Source of the DNA: Erigeron canadensis
Taxonomy: Eukaryota; Streptophyta; Magnoliopsida; Asterales; Asteraceae
Direction: 5' to 3'
Length of the DNA: 64,000 nucleotides
NCBI RefSeq assembly: GCF_010389155.1
Contig: NC_057766.1
Coordinates: 28,529,516 to 28,593,515, forward strand
Below are positions 12,930-24,254 of this stretch, piece after piece. The notes below the pieces were generated by a model. It was not told the origin of the DNA and ran no database searches. It saw only the letters and a program-made list of their open reading frames with translations. Position numbers and translations under genes: made by a program. Positions within the stretch are counted from its first letter, which is position 1. Each line of letters begins with the position of its first letter.

Positions 12930-13060
12930 CAAACCATCTAGGCTACAACCCATTGGCCACATGCCCCCCTAAAAAGTGACTGGGTGGGAACACCAAGGTT
13001 CGAATCCCTGCAAAAACATATATTCAACCAGCCAAGATTTCTAAGCATTTTTTAGTTTAT
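12930..13060 (+). repeat. Possible tRNA-derived SINE fragment
   Basis: AAGGTTCGAATCCCTGC at 12995-13011 matches an RNA polymerase III B box (GGTTCGANNCC). An upstream A-box-like stretch is weak, and I find no tail or target duplication. It does not fold as a tRNA gene. The remaining spacer from 13060 to 14050 shows nothing recognisable. Confidence 0.3.
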
Positions 13061-14050
13061 TTAATCATGATTATTAAAGTTGTGAACCATGGAGATGTTT
13101 GGTAAAAAGGAATTGAGAGAATGTTAAAGAAAATTAAGAACGAGAATCAACATAAAGAAATAAAATCCATTATGCTGTTTGTTGTGATAAGTAGATAATT
13201 AAACTTAAGAAATGTAATGGATGATGATTCTTTAGTTTGTTATGTCAATTATCAAGAGAATGAATTTCATTATAATTTTTCCTTTTGCTTGAACCAAAAA
13301 TCTTTACTAAATCCAATTACCTGTTGTACATGATAGCCATTGAACGGCGACCTAATAACCGCAATTGGTGCATGACCTATCTTGATCCAACAAAAGATAA
13401 TGAGTTTTAGTCAAAAGTTTTGGGATCCTAACGGTAGTTGGATGTTTTCAAATGTGTCGTCGTGTCTCTCATGTTAGCAAGGATTAATTTCAATGCGGAA
13501 GTCAGGATGGGTAGAGTGAAAACTAGATGAATTAAAACTTTAGAATGATTCCTTAGTTTAAATCTCATATATTGAAACTTTTATCGCTTTAATGTTTATT
13601 TTTATATATGTATATTGGATTTCTTTAGCTATAAATTTTATACAACTAATTAATCCATTAGAAATCACTATTGGGATTAGGTGTTAAATAATTTCTTTCT
13701 TCCTTTACTTGTTGTTTGTTGATTTAAAATAGAATTTCTCATTCAATTTCTATTGAATGTAATGTAAAATCATCTTGGCCATTATGAGTTTAGAGCTAGA
13801 AACTGAGAATTAATTAAGTTTATATGTCTTTGATAAATGAGATTTTTTAGAAATTGATTTTACAAAGCTCAAGTTTTAGAATTGAGTGTTACAAAACTCA
13901 TGTCCTTGTTGGTTATAATCCTAATACCCGTATGATGTATGAAATATATAATACGCTATATAATCTAATTATGTATAAATCGTTTATAAACTATAAGTTG
14001 ATGATCTAATGACATTAATAGCATAATCAAAATATGAAGGTTATATGGTT

Positions 14051-14495
14051 TAGATTATTGGAAAAAATCCATAAAAAGGTAACTTATTTACACAAATTTC
14101 CTATTAAAGATAACTTATTTTGCTTTCGTTTATTTAAAGGACCCAATTTAAATATTTCCTAATAAAGGGTATCTCGTTAGTTTTTGATAGACAACTCCCG
14201 TTAAGTGTCACGTCACCGATGTCACATCATCAGATTTGTTGATGTCATCAGATTTACCACGTCACCAAACGAATATAAGCTAGTCAAAGTGAACAGTCAC
14301 GCCAGCAAATCTGATGGCGTGGCATCGGTGACGTGGCACTTAATGGACGTCGCCTGTCAAAATTTAACGAGATACCCTTTATTAGAAATTTTTTGAATAT
14401 AAGGTCCTTTAAATTGACGAAAACAAAATGAGTTACCTTTAATAGGAAATTTGTGTAAATAGGTTACCTTTTTATGAATTTTTCCCTAGATTATA
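14051..14495. mobile_element. MULE-type foldback miniature element, 427 bp
   Basis: The element spans 14060-14486. Left end GGAAAAAATCCATAAAAAGG and inverted right end GGGAAAAATTCATAAAAAGG open arms of about 180 bp that pair almost throughout. Flanks are TAGATTATT (14051-14059) and TAGATTATA (14487-14495), a 9-bp duplication with one mismatch. The GC-richer centre contains repeated CATCAGATTT and GTCACGTC words. The 63-codon ORF inside is just the arm sequence. Confidence 0.85.
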
Positions 14496-14582
14496 ATAGA
14501 CAAATATTATTAAGGTTAGAAATAAAGATAGCAATCTAATAAAAAATATGAATGAAATTAAAATAAATAAAGTGTAATATTA

Positions 14583-14864
14583 TCTATACTATTATTTAAA
14601 AATTATACCCTTATGTTTAAAAGTTAAGATTTTTGGGACATATGAAATTACCATTTTACCCTTAATAAATTAACTTATATCATCATTTCATTATCTTTTA
14701 AAAGATATCCACTACTCTTTTAAATCAAATATCTGTATATCAAATACCTACACCACTTGACACATCTGTTGCCATCAACGGTCGCTACCGCCGTCACCAT
14801 CCGTCGATGTCACCACATCACTGTTACTTTCATCGCCGCAGCATTGCGCGGGTACCATGCTCGT
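14583..14864 (+). mobile_element. Helitron-like non-autonomous element, CTCGT-end family, 282 bp
   Basis: It starts TCTATACTATTATTTAAAAA and ends with a GC-rich block then GCATTGCGCGGGTACCATGC TCGT. Four other copies of this ending occur in the window. TC at the 5' end and a GC hairpin just before the 3' end are Helitron features, but the last bases are CTCG rather than the standard CTRR, so the class is not certain. Confidence 0.6.
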
Positions 14865-15955
14865 CTATATTTATACTTTAGCATAAAACAAATTTCATTT
14901 TGAGTTTCAATATTGAGTTTTAAGTTTCAATACTGAATTTTAAGTTTATGTGTTTCATCAAAACGAAATTAATTCAATAACCAACATTCCCACTGTCATC
15001 ATTATCGGCACCCCCGACACCACCAGGCACCACCAATCACCGTTGCCTCCTACATATTTCATTTTTGATGAAATTGAACAATTCAACATGGATAATTATC
15101 CAAAATGACAACTATTTAATACAGTCAAAATAGTGATATTAATATGTTGTTACCTAATTTTTTTTTTTTAGTTTAGAGTTAATTCATAATATCACCTATG
15201 GTTTTGATGATTTGAGTCTTAGTCCCTCTAGTTTACTTGTATCAACACCAATCCCTATAGTTGCCTTTTATATCATTACCCATCCCTACACGTCAACAAT
15301 CATTAATTGGGCTTTGTTAAGTCACTTATATGAGGAAATTTTAGTCTTTTTACATCTAAGACACCTCCCTCTAATCATGCTTTTCTTATTGTTCTCTTCT
15401 CAATTCACCCATTTTTTTTTTCTCATTTTAGTTCTTATGTGCTTTAATCATCATCATCATCCCGGAATATCGTTAAATCTACTAGAATTCCTGGAAATAA
15501 ACATTGAAACAGATCTTGAAAATCCAATCAATAACTTATTGTGTCTAGCAACTAAAAACATGCAAATTGTTCAATATACATAAATAATCAACAAAACCCA
15601 TAAATATTCCAGAGTCTAGTATAACTGTATAACTAGAAATCCTGTTTCGAAACACACGTGACATATATCTATATCTATATATATATAGAGAGAGAGAGAT
15701 TTAATCAAATACATCCGGCCTAAAAGTAACATAATGTAAAATTAATTATCATTATAGAAGTGTTGATCACTCAAAATCGAGAAAATCACATTATTTTTTT
15801 AATTTTATGCCGCCATCTTGATGAATATGCATCTAGATGGATGCATAAAACAAAAGGTGTGATCTACCGGTTTTGATAAATGTATAACGTAAGTGGACAT
15901 GGAGCTGACAAATATGATAAAATCCATTACAATAGCCACAATAAGGCTTTGATAC

Positions 15956-15956
<1 letters not shown>

Positions 15957-15994
<38 letters not shown>
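15957..15994. repeat. (TA)n-(GA)n microsatellite
   Basis: About 10 TA units run into about 11 GA units just downstream of SSL copy B. A shorter TA/GA pair lies at 15675-15701. Confidence 0.95.
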
Positions 15995-15996
<2 letters not shown>

Positions 15997-16030
15997 ATCA
16001 CAAAATAACACCAGTGTTTATATATAGCTT

Positions 16031-18675
16031 TTATGGGGAGGTTGCAGTTGCAGGATATTGAGCAAGGTCGAGGCGAAAAATGGCAGTCGCGTACAAAGTC
16101 CCAAGATATAGTTTCTTCTTCATTAGTTTCCCTGTTGATACATGTTTTAACCCCGGGTCGTAGAATCTCTCAAGTGGCTTCCCCTCCTTATCCACAAAAA
16201 TTGTCCCTCCGTTTTTCTTTACAAAAGGCATGTTGAAGTACTTTTGCAAGAATGCATAAACTTTACGGATATATGGATATCTACGTATGATATCCCATGC
16301 GTATGTATGCTCCTATTAAAACACGATGAAATATAGAAATGACTTAAGAGAGTTATTGTCAAGTTTGATTCAACCAAAGCTTGTAAAAGGAGCCAAAACT
16401 GAAACATATATAAACCCTTTGTTTAACTGAGCCCAACTTTATGCAAAGAATTAATTTATTCGGATAGTTATATATATAGTTTTCCCCATACCTCGCATTC
16501 AGGGATTGAATCTTGTTGTTGCTGTGGATAGTTATGTAGTTTATCATCATAAAGTATTTACTTTTTATAAAAATGGACAAAAAAGTGTTTGCAGATCACC
16601 TAACCAAAGCTGACTCTACTTCAAAATGAGACTTTTAACTTGAATCTGTTTCAACTCATTATCCAACTTGCCTTACTAGACTATATTAACACATATGGTT
16701 TTATAAATTTACTATTCTAATACAAGACCAATTAGCTTGTTTTATGTAAACTAATTACTAACTTACCTTGGGAATAGCAATCGAGTAACGCCCCAAGTCG
16801 TCGGTATGAATGTTGTCAGGCATACCAGGTAATCTATCGATAAATACATCTATTGTACCCTCCTTTTCTCCTTGTATGTAGTATCTCATGCATCTCATCC
16901 TGCAATTTTCATCACCAAAATGTGAAATTTCTAAGTTTTTATAGGTCTTTTTAAACAAAGAAAAGACAGAGTACATCTTGGTAATAAATCAAAATTAGCT
17001 TGGATAAAAAACGGGTCAAATTTTTTTTGTTTATATTTCAGTTTTATAGATGATTATTGTTATAAAGAAATCTTTATATAAATCATAATAATAATCAAAA
17101 ATAATATCTTCACGAACTTTTTAACCTATTTAAGCCATTCCATTTTTAAGTAGGTTTTATAATCTTGACCCATTTGACCCGTTTAGTACCCAAGTAACCC
17201 AAACCAACACATTTTTACATAAAATGGGTTGGAAATGAGTGAAATTACATTGGGGATTCACAGTAGATAATAAATTCTTCATCATGGGATATTATCGCGC
17301 CATTAGGAAAGTAGAGATCTCGAAGAAGTACTTTGGTCTCTTTAGTGGATAAATCGTAACTCATTAGTCTACCATATGGCCGGCCTTCCAAGAAGTCGTA
17401 TACATAAGTTTGCATACTGTATTTCATTGAGGCATCTGTGAAGTACAATACACCTTTCTTTGAGACTGTAACAGAATCTGCCATTCCATATTTTATGCCT
17501 TCTGCCTCGGTTGACAATACTTCTATTTCACCATCTTTCGTTATTTTAAGTATTCCCTGTATATGAACCAATAAATTGGAATATTATAATGGGACTATCA
17601 ATTGTGTATGTAATAAACTTAATAATTATGATTATTCAGTCAAATTTCATGTTTTTTTCACTTAATAAACAAAAATTAAAGTCAGTTATTTATATTTTAC
17701 TTAATACAGACATATATTATTTATGTATTCAACCACTTAATACGTTCAATTTTAATGTCTAAAAAAAAAATAGGCTCTAATTATGACTAAATGTCTATGA
17801 TATGTAAAGAATCAGAAAAATGTCTATGTCTATATACAGTAAGCTATATCTAATACGGAGTATTCAATTATTCATCATATGTAGTTTAGTACGTATTACT
17901 CCATACTACTAACCTCTCCCTAACCTCTCCCTCTCCCTAACGGTAACAAATTTCTAGATCTAAGATCTGAATTTGTGATCCGAAGAGTGGGATTGAGATT
18001 GAGATTAAGATTGAGAGTTTGAGATCGAGATTATCCCTATCCGGTTAAGGCTTCCACTCCGGTGGATCTAACCCTATTTTTCACTTTTGGGCCGGAGGTC
18101 CCTTCCACTCCGGTGGATCTGGAAGCAGCCTCTCTACCTTTGAGTAGGGGTAAGGTCTGTCTACATCATACCTCCCCCATAGCCCGGCTTATGCCGGGAT
18201 TGGGTACCTTGTTGTTGTTGTTGTTGTTGTTGTTGTACTCCATACTACTAACCTTTACATCATCAGCAACATAAATCTCGTCAGAGTAACCATGAGCGAG
18301 TCCAAGAGGCCGACCACCGGTGTTCACCCAATTCTCAATAACCGAGTCATTCACCCTGATTCGTTTAACCCACCCATCAGCACACCCCGTGTGTATAACA
18401 TCTAACTTTGGGTCATACAAGATGTCTTCCGGTTGCATCAACTGACCCTCACCTATTATTTCAGACCCATGAAGCGTATGTGCGTTCACTTTTGGAAATT
18501 TAAAACTTGGTGCCTTGGCTAGCTCTTCTGGAGGATAAGGAGCTGCATCAAAGCTATTGATCTGGATCACGATTAAAGCCAATATGACCGCACCGATGGC
18601 TGTGGTGAGTATCGTACACCATGAGCTGGTTGTTTGGGTTGTGGTTGTATTTGGATCGTTGTTTGGGTTTGCCAT
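16031..18675 (-). CDS. Strictosidine synthase-like protein, copy B (381 aa, four exons)
   Basis: Second member of the tandem SSL set. Exons in transcript order are 18675-18253, 17556-17249, 16899-16767 and 16312-16031 (TAA); CDS 1146 nt. The two middle exons (308 and 133 nt) match copies A and C exactly in length, and the phases are the same (0, 2, 0). Residues 20-38 are a membrane anchor. Family blocks include [55 protein letters not shown] and [12 protein letters not shown]. It diverges more than A and C do from each other: MQPEDI replaces LGPEDI, and PNGAIISHDEEF replaces [12 protein letters not shown]. The first intron holds a SINE whose target duplication includes the splice donor (see 17897-18254). 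No break is visible. No Glu309 counterpart, so a true strictosidine synthase role is unlikely. Confidence 0.92.
17897..18254 (+). mobile_element. Au-like SINE with (TTG)n tail in intron 1 of SSL copy B
   Basis: The 3' body reads GAAGCAGCCTCTCTACC, then GGGGTAAGGTCTGTCTACAT, then ACCTCCCCC and GCCGGGATTGGGTA, ending in about eight TTG units (18210-18235). This is the typical 3' region of Au-type plant SINEs. The insert (17916-18235, 320 bp) is bounded by a perfect 19-bp duplication, TACTCCATACTACTAACCT (17897-17915 and 18236-18254). The right copy reaches two bases into exon 1. The 5' part (17916-18060) lacks a clear tRNA-like promoter and may be composite. TTCCACTCCGGTGGATCT occurs twice inside. 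Confidence 0.88.
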
Positions 18676-18738
18676 ATTGTGACTTGATTATTGAATGTGG
18701 TAAAAGGTTTATGAGAATTTGTGTTGTTGGTTCATTCA

Positions 18739-18749
18739 TATATATATAC
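18739..18749 (-). promoter_or_regulatory. TATA region of SSL copy B
   Basis: A TATATATATAT run on the minus strand, 64 bp upstream of the ATG at 18675. It is a simple repeat, so the exact box cannot be fixed. Confidence 0.4.
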
Positions 18750-20388
18750 ACACACAAATGACCAATCAAAAGGTTTTTATTAAACCTCAAATTCAGCAGG
18801 CTACTAGATATACAACAATGTCCACCATACACATACAACATAGTACATACCACACCAAATCATGTGGACCAAAACATCAGAAAAAGACTTTACATCAAAG
18901 CAAATTAAAAACGTGAGAAACACCACCACCCAATATATATTTGCCACATCAAAAGATCATGCCCAAGCAGCATTCCAAGATATATATTCAATGGCGTATC
19001 CATATTGTAGTACTCGTGGTCCTTTGAACCAGGGGTGGTACCAAGGGGATCGATGAGGTGGTACCAAAAGGGGCCCCTTCAGATTTTAAAATTTTTGACA
19101 TGTTATAAAATTAGGTTAAGTATTTGGAAATGCATATAACTTGTATCTACTGTTTTTATTGTGTGAAAAGAAGATTCATCTATTGCATTGTAATTAACTT
19201 GTAAAATCATACAAATGTTGCAAGTAATTGACTAAATGTTGATGTGGGGGTCACTCATTGTGTCACGTCTTATATGTCAGGTGGTACTACGTTAGCATCC
19301 AACTGATATTTTATACGATTTGTTTAATTTTGCAGGTTAATTACGTACAATGAACTAGATGAATTTTTTATTTTCACACGGTAGAAAAAATGTACAAGCC
19401 ACATATATCTTCAGATTTTTTCGTAAGATTTTTTAATTTTGTCTCATTTGAATTTTTTTCTGGAAGGAGAGACGAGGAACCAATGACCCTTTAGAAATTT
19501 ATATTTTAACATGCAATTTAAAAATTTTTCATTTGCATTTTTAAATTTTGCTTAAATCTTTTGCTAAAGAATATTTAATTTCGCTTTTTACATATTTTTC
19601 TGATACCGTAGCATTCAGCCATTGAGCCGTTTTAAAATTCAAAAATACTAATAAAGCTGTGTAAATAATTTTGGATGGAACCTATTTATAAGAACCCCTT
19701 TAGTCTTTAGACGTGTAGGTTCGGGATGAGTTAACATGAATATTGCGAGTACTGAGTAGTCTCATAGCCCGGTAAGAAATACCTTTAAAGGTCCAAAGCC
19801 CATATAATTAACCTAAGTCCATCTATATAGCCCTATCCTTTTCCTTTATCACCAAGAAGTCAAGAACATGATTTCTACACGAGGGATACAGTTCACCTTT
19901 TTTGACAAACGGATAATCTAACAAAATATTTGACTATATATATGTATGTTTAAGATCAAAAAAGGAAATTGATTAAGTAGCATAAGTGTATAAAATTATC
20001 ACGCTTCTTTGCGGGTATAAATACTATCACATATGTGAATCATAACCAAAAGGGGGATTAACGTATTGAAAAAGATCAAAATAAAAAGGGGGATTGAAAA
20101 AAAAAACAGACACGCGGCCACGTTTTGGCTCTATTCAATTCCGTGCCCTTCGAGAATTGATATACAACGGCCCAATTCTCACGCATGACTCCCTTTAGGA
20201 ATATGGATTTCAATTCATCATGTTAGGAAATAAAATAAATTTTATTGTAGTCCTTTAATATTGATAATTAATGATAAACAAAAGTATTGTACAATACATA
20301 TATGCAACCGTCCGTACGATCAGTCCAAAATTGTGTTTCAAATAGTATGGTTACTTTAAAGTTAAAAGCAACTTTGTCATTTGTTTTT

Positions 20389-20699
20389 ATGAGCATGGTA
20401 TTCCCGCAATGTGGCGGCGGTGATGGGAAATGCAGTCTAGTGGTTTCGGTGATGGTACTACTGGTGGTGGTGGCGGTGTCAAGTGGTGTAGGTTGATGTA
20501 ATTGTGATAGTGGAAATTTTTTAGAGATAAAACCTTAAAGTGTTAATTATTAAAATAAATGTTTAGATTGTAAACTAACTCATTAAGGGCAAATTTGATA
20601 TTTTATAAAAACTCTTTCCATAATCAGTATTTATTAAGGGTAATTTAGTAATTTCATATGTAACTATTGTGTAACTAATTCTAAAAATGAAGGGTATTA

Positions 20700-20745
<46 letters not shown>
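20389..20745 (-). mobile_element. Helitron-like element, CTCGT-end family, minus orientation
   Basis: On the minus strand it ends in a GC-rich block followed by CCATGCTCAT (20389 side). Its 5' part (AATTATAATACCCTTCAT, then AAATTACCCTTAATAAATAC) matches the copy at 14583-14864. The 5' tip has been replaced by an (AT)n tract at about 20704-20745. The surrounding spacer (18760-20388) shows no gene. Confidence 0.6.
20704..20745. repeat. (AT)n microsatellite
   Basis: About 21 uninterrupted AT units at the 5' tip of the Helitron-like copy. Confidence 0.95.
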
Positions 20746-20747
<2 letters not shown>

Positions 20748-21903
20748 TATCATAGCCAAGAGAAAAAATTCATTCTAACAACTAATCTTAACCATTTAAA
20801 ATATAATGAAAATTAATCTAAGCCATTGAAATTCAAAGTCAAAGTCAAATATTTATAAATATGGAAATTGGTAACTTATAATATGTGTAAGCACTGTGCA
20901 AGTTGTACGTAATTGATCCGGTCAAAACAGAAAATTCAAAAGCAATTTTTACTAATATAAGGCAAGTTTATTTTGAGTAACAAATATTAATTGTGAAATG
21001 AGTTTTTATTCTTGCACACAACCTATACATGTTAAGACGAAGAGATGAAGAAATCAGGTATGCTACTTTGTGTCTATATATCTATATAATTTATATGATT
21101 TGATTTTATGCTGTTTTTAGGTACACAATCAGAGCAAAGTTGTATGCCTTTTTCCCTTATTCATTTTTTCCCTTATTAATCAAAGCAAAGTTGCTAGCGA
21201 CTTACTAGCGGTTTGTTATTATTAATAAAATTTTCTGCCTTTCAAAAAAAAATTATTAAGATAAAAAAGTATATTTTGTTTTTTAATTCATGAAATAATT
21301 AGTTTCTTTTATTTTATATTTTACTGAAATTTATTGATCTATTGTGCGTGGTTTTGTTGGTTTTAAGGAATTCGGTGTTTTCATCTTCGGGATCATCAAT
21401 TGGTTGTCCAAGGATATTGGAATTGAATGACTGGCAGCGTCATGATCCATGTTTTCTTCTCATTTCAGTTTAGGTTTTTTTTTTTTTTTGATAAAACGTT
21501 TCAATGGTAAAGGACGAAGTATGATTGTGTGTTTCAGTGATTATTTGGCTTAATGGTTTCCGGTGAGGTTGGTTTACAATGTTTTAGTGCTATCAGCTTG
21601 AAACAGTTCATTTTCTAAGAAATAATGAAATTTCATTTTCTTTGTATCTAAATGCAGGATGGGTGAATGATTACTAGGTGTTTCATATGATTCCCCATTG
21701 ATTGAAATTTAGCAGATTAGGTGTAGGTTAAAGATGAAACCATCCTCATTGAGCATAAAGAGGAATCTGTGGGCAATGAAGTGAATATTAAGCAGATTAG
21801 GTGTAGGCTAAAGATGAAACCATTGATTGAAAATTGCAGTGAAACCATGGTTGTGAATTTGTGATTGATAAGCATCTATAAAAGAGAATTTACCTTCTAT
21901 AAT

Positions 21904-22190
21904 ATATGAACCAAGTTGAGATGTAGAGTTGTAAACAGCCTTTACCCCTACCACTGTTTTCAGGTTCCACCAAAGGTAGAAAGGGACCTCCAGCTTTGCT
22001 GGCATGAAGATCGAACCCTTTACCTCTGAATACCCCAATGTCGTCTTCGACTGAGTATGAACCAAGTTGAGATGTAGAGTTGTAGACAGCCTTTACCCCT
22101 ACCACTGTTTTCAGGTTCCACCAAAGGTAGAAAAGGACCTCCAGCTTTACTGGACATGAAGATCGAACCCTTCACCTCTGTATTCAAAGA
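21904..22190 (-). repeat. Tandem dimer of a SINE-like unit (period 151 bp)
   Basis: Two near-identical units begin ATGAACCAAGTTGAGATGTA at 21906 and 22057. Read on the minus strand, each has a B-box-like GGTTCGATCTTCATG, then GGAGGTCC, then GTGGTAGGGGTAAAGGCTGT, resembling the body of Au-type SINEs. The short ORFs here are only this repeat. A second small direct repeat (AGCAGATTAGGTGTAGGTTA at 21711 and 21790) sits just to the left. Confidence 0.6.
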
Positions 22191-22733
22191 CAAAGGCTCC
22201 AATTAGTGATCCAGTTGGTTTTTATAAGATATCAGTATAAGCATATATATACATATATTTCTTACTTTGTGCAACATGTGGGGCAAATTAATACTTAATT
22301 CTTTTACTTATATGGTCCCTCATTTGAATTTTGGATTGTTGTTCCAATAGTAACATAACTTTTTTATTTAAGTAAGTAGATATATTCTAAATACATTACA
22401 TCCATCTTCAATATTTTTGTTAATATAGATATTCAGTTCTCCTTTTTATTATTAAACATATCATTTTGTCATCTAAACTTACATCGAATGTATATATACA
22501 TAATAGAAGATTCATTTCATCAAAAGCTACAATTTCAAATGGTAGACGGACAGTAAAATGGACGTTGATTCAAGTGTTATTAAATATAAAGATTTTTATT
22601 TATATTTTCCTAATTATGTTCCGATCCCGGGTTGGTTAGCTATACGGCTAATGATATATTTTACTTATGAAACTTAGGGATCTTTATTTAATACTAAGGG
22701 GCCTCGTGAAACTCTAAGATGATAAATGACACT

Positions 22734-22958
22734 TCTATATAGATTTTTAAGCATAACTATGTTATAGTGATAAACATTTTACAAAGTAATTTTTACAAAA
22801 TAAGTGACATGTGAGATAGTCCAATCAAGCAAGAGGGAGAAAGAATAGAGAGAATACATAAAAATAATTTGATTGATGGAAGTTGTGTTTGTAAAAATTT
22901 ATAAACCTAAAATTACTCTATTATCTTTAACCCGGTCAACGACGGGGTATAGATCTAG
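22734..22958 (+). mobile_element. Possible Helitron, CTAG end
   Basis: The 3' side has the hairpin-like CCCGGTCAACGACGGGG, then GATCTAG followed by T (CTAG ends at 22958), a standard Helitron terminus. The 5' end at TCTATATAG (22734) is a guess because it is not preceded by A. Confidence 0.45.
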
Positions 22959-23725
22959 TTTTTATAAAGGAGTATAGATGAGTGCAATCGTTAGAGCAAA
23001 TACCACTATTGTTATTTTCCTGAAATGTTGATCGGGATTGCTTTTGATGTGTAAAGGAATTTCTATTTCTATTTTTGAGTGAGAAAGTATGTGTTACTTA
23101 TGTTCTTAATAATTTGACACTAATGTAACCCACAAAGTCCGACTATTATACACAAAAAAGGCAGCTGAAATATTGAATGACAAATAAAGTTTGTTTTTGG
23201 CATGAATTGAAGTTAAGTGGGATGAAAACCGTTGCCTAAGTTTTTGTATGTTAAAGCAAAAGGTAACCTCATCCTTCTTGGCTAATTGCCATAATCTTCT
23301 GTAATGCAGTTAAGCCGGAATACAAATAAAATGGATTGGGATATATTTGGCTAAAACAACTATAGCTTTTAGTTGTAGCTTGTAAGAAACTTTTAGTTGG
23401 AGTTTCAAGTTGTATCTTTTAATGAAAAATTGTTAGCTACATCTTTTATTTTTTAGAAGTTTTAGATATGATAATTTTAGCTGCAACTTAAAAGTGTAAA
23501 TGACAAAACCCGATATTAAAAGCTCCAACCAAAGATTATGAAAGAGATTATTATGTAATTTTAAAATTAAAAGCTACATCAAAATTAAAAGTTTCCAAAA
23601 CGCCACTTCAAGTAGCTTTTTATTTTGTAGTTTTTTTCTTTCAAATAAAAACTTAAGCTAGTTGTGTCTAAACAAACTTTTTAACATAATAGAAGTTTAT
23701 TGTTCATGTTCAAAACTAAAAGTAG

Positions 23726-23727
<2 letters not shown>

Positions 23728-23771
<44 letters not shown>
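23728..23771. repeat. Poly(A) tract, about 43 bp
   Basis: An uninterrupted run of A near 23729-23770, flanked by AT-rich sequence with repeated AGCTACA and AAAAGCT words (23340-23700), probably an old hAT-type miniature element. A homopolymer this long may also be imprecisely assembled. Confidence 0.8.
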
Positions 23772-23773
<2 letters not shown>

Positions 23774-24254
23774 ACTTAGAAAGTTCTTACCAAATATACC
23801 CTTACAAAATTATGTTAAAATATTAAAAAGCTCTTACCAAACTTGTCTTACATAATAATTTTAAAATATACTCCATAGCTTTGTTACATTATACATTTCA
23901 GATTTATATGTGTTCACGAGAAAGACATATAGTATAAGCACACACAAAAAGAGAAGAAACCCTTGTTTTCAAATTTTATAGTGCGCGCTTGGCGCAAAAA
24001 ACATACCTTGTTTTCAATTTTTTTTTCCAAAAAAACATAAAAAACAGAAAATATGTTTTAATTATAGTTTCTAAGAATGTTTTCCAATAAAACAAAAAAC
24101 AATGTTTTCATTTTTCATTTCCTCCATCACCTTTCTCTCACATCTCTAACATGTTTTTTAGTTTTAATTAGATAGTGTTTTCAAAAATTTTATTTGTCTT
24201 CTAAAAAATAAAAAACTAAAAAACATTTTCTACAACCAAATGAGCCCCTAGTGT

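Noticed and set aside
12995..13011. A tRNA gene suggested by GGTTCGAATCC.
   Set aside because: No acceptor stem, D arm or anticodon arm can be formed around it. A SINE-like remnant is more likely.
15212..15583. A 123-codon ORF with hydrophobic stretches.
   Set aside because: It starts in repeat-like sequence (GTCCCTCTAGTTTACT), has no recognisable domain, and its hydrophobicity reflects T-rich DNA.
21808..22202. A small protein family suggested by three overlapping minus-strand ORFs (GGPFLPLVEPENSGRGKGC).
   Set aside because: The shared peptide comes from the tandem SINE-like dimer, with frame changes between units.
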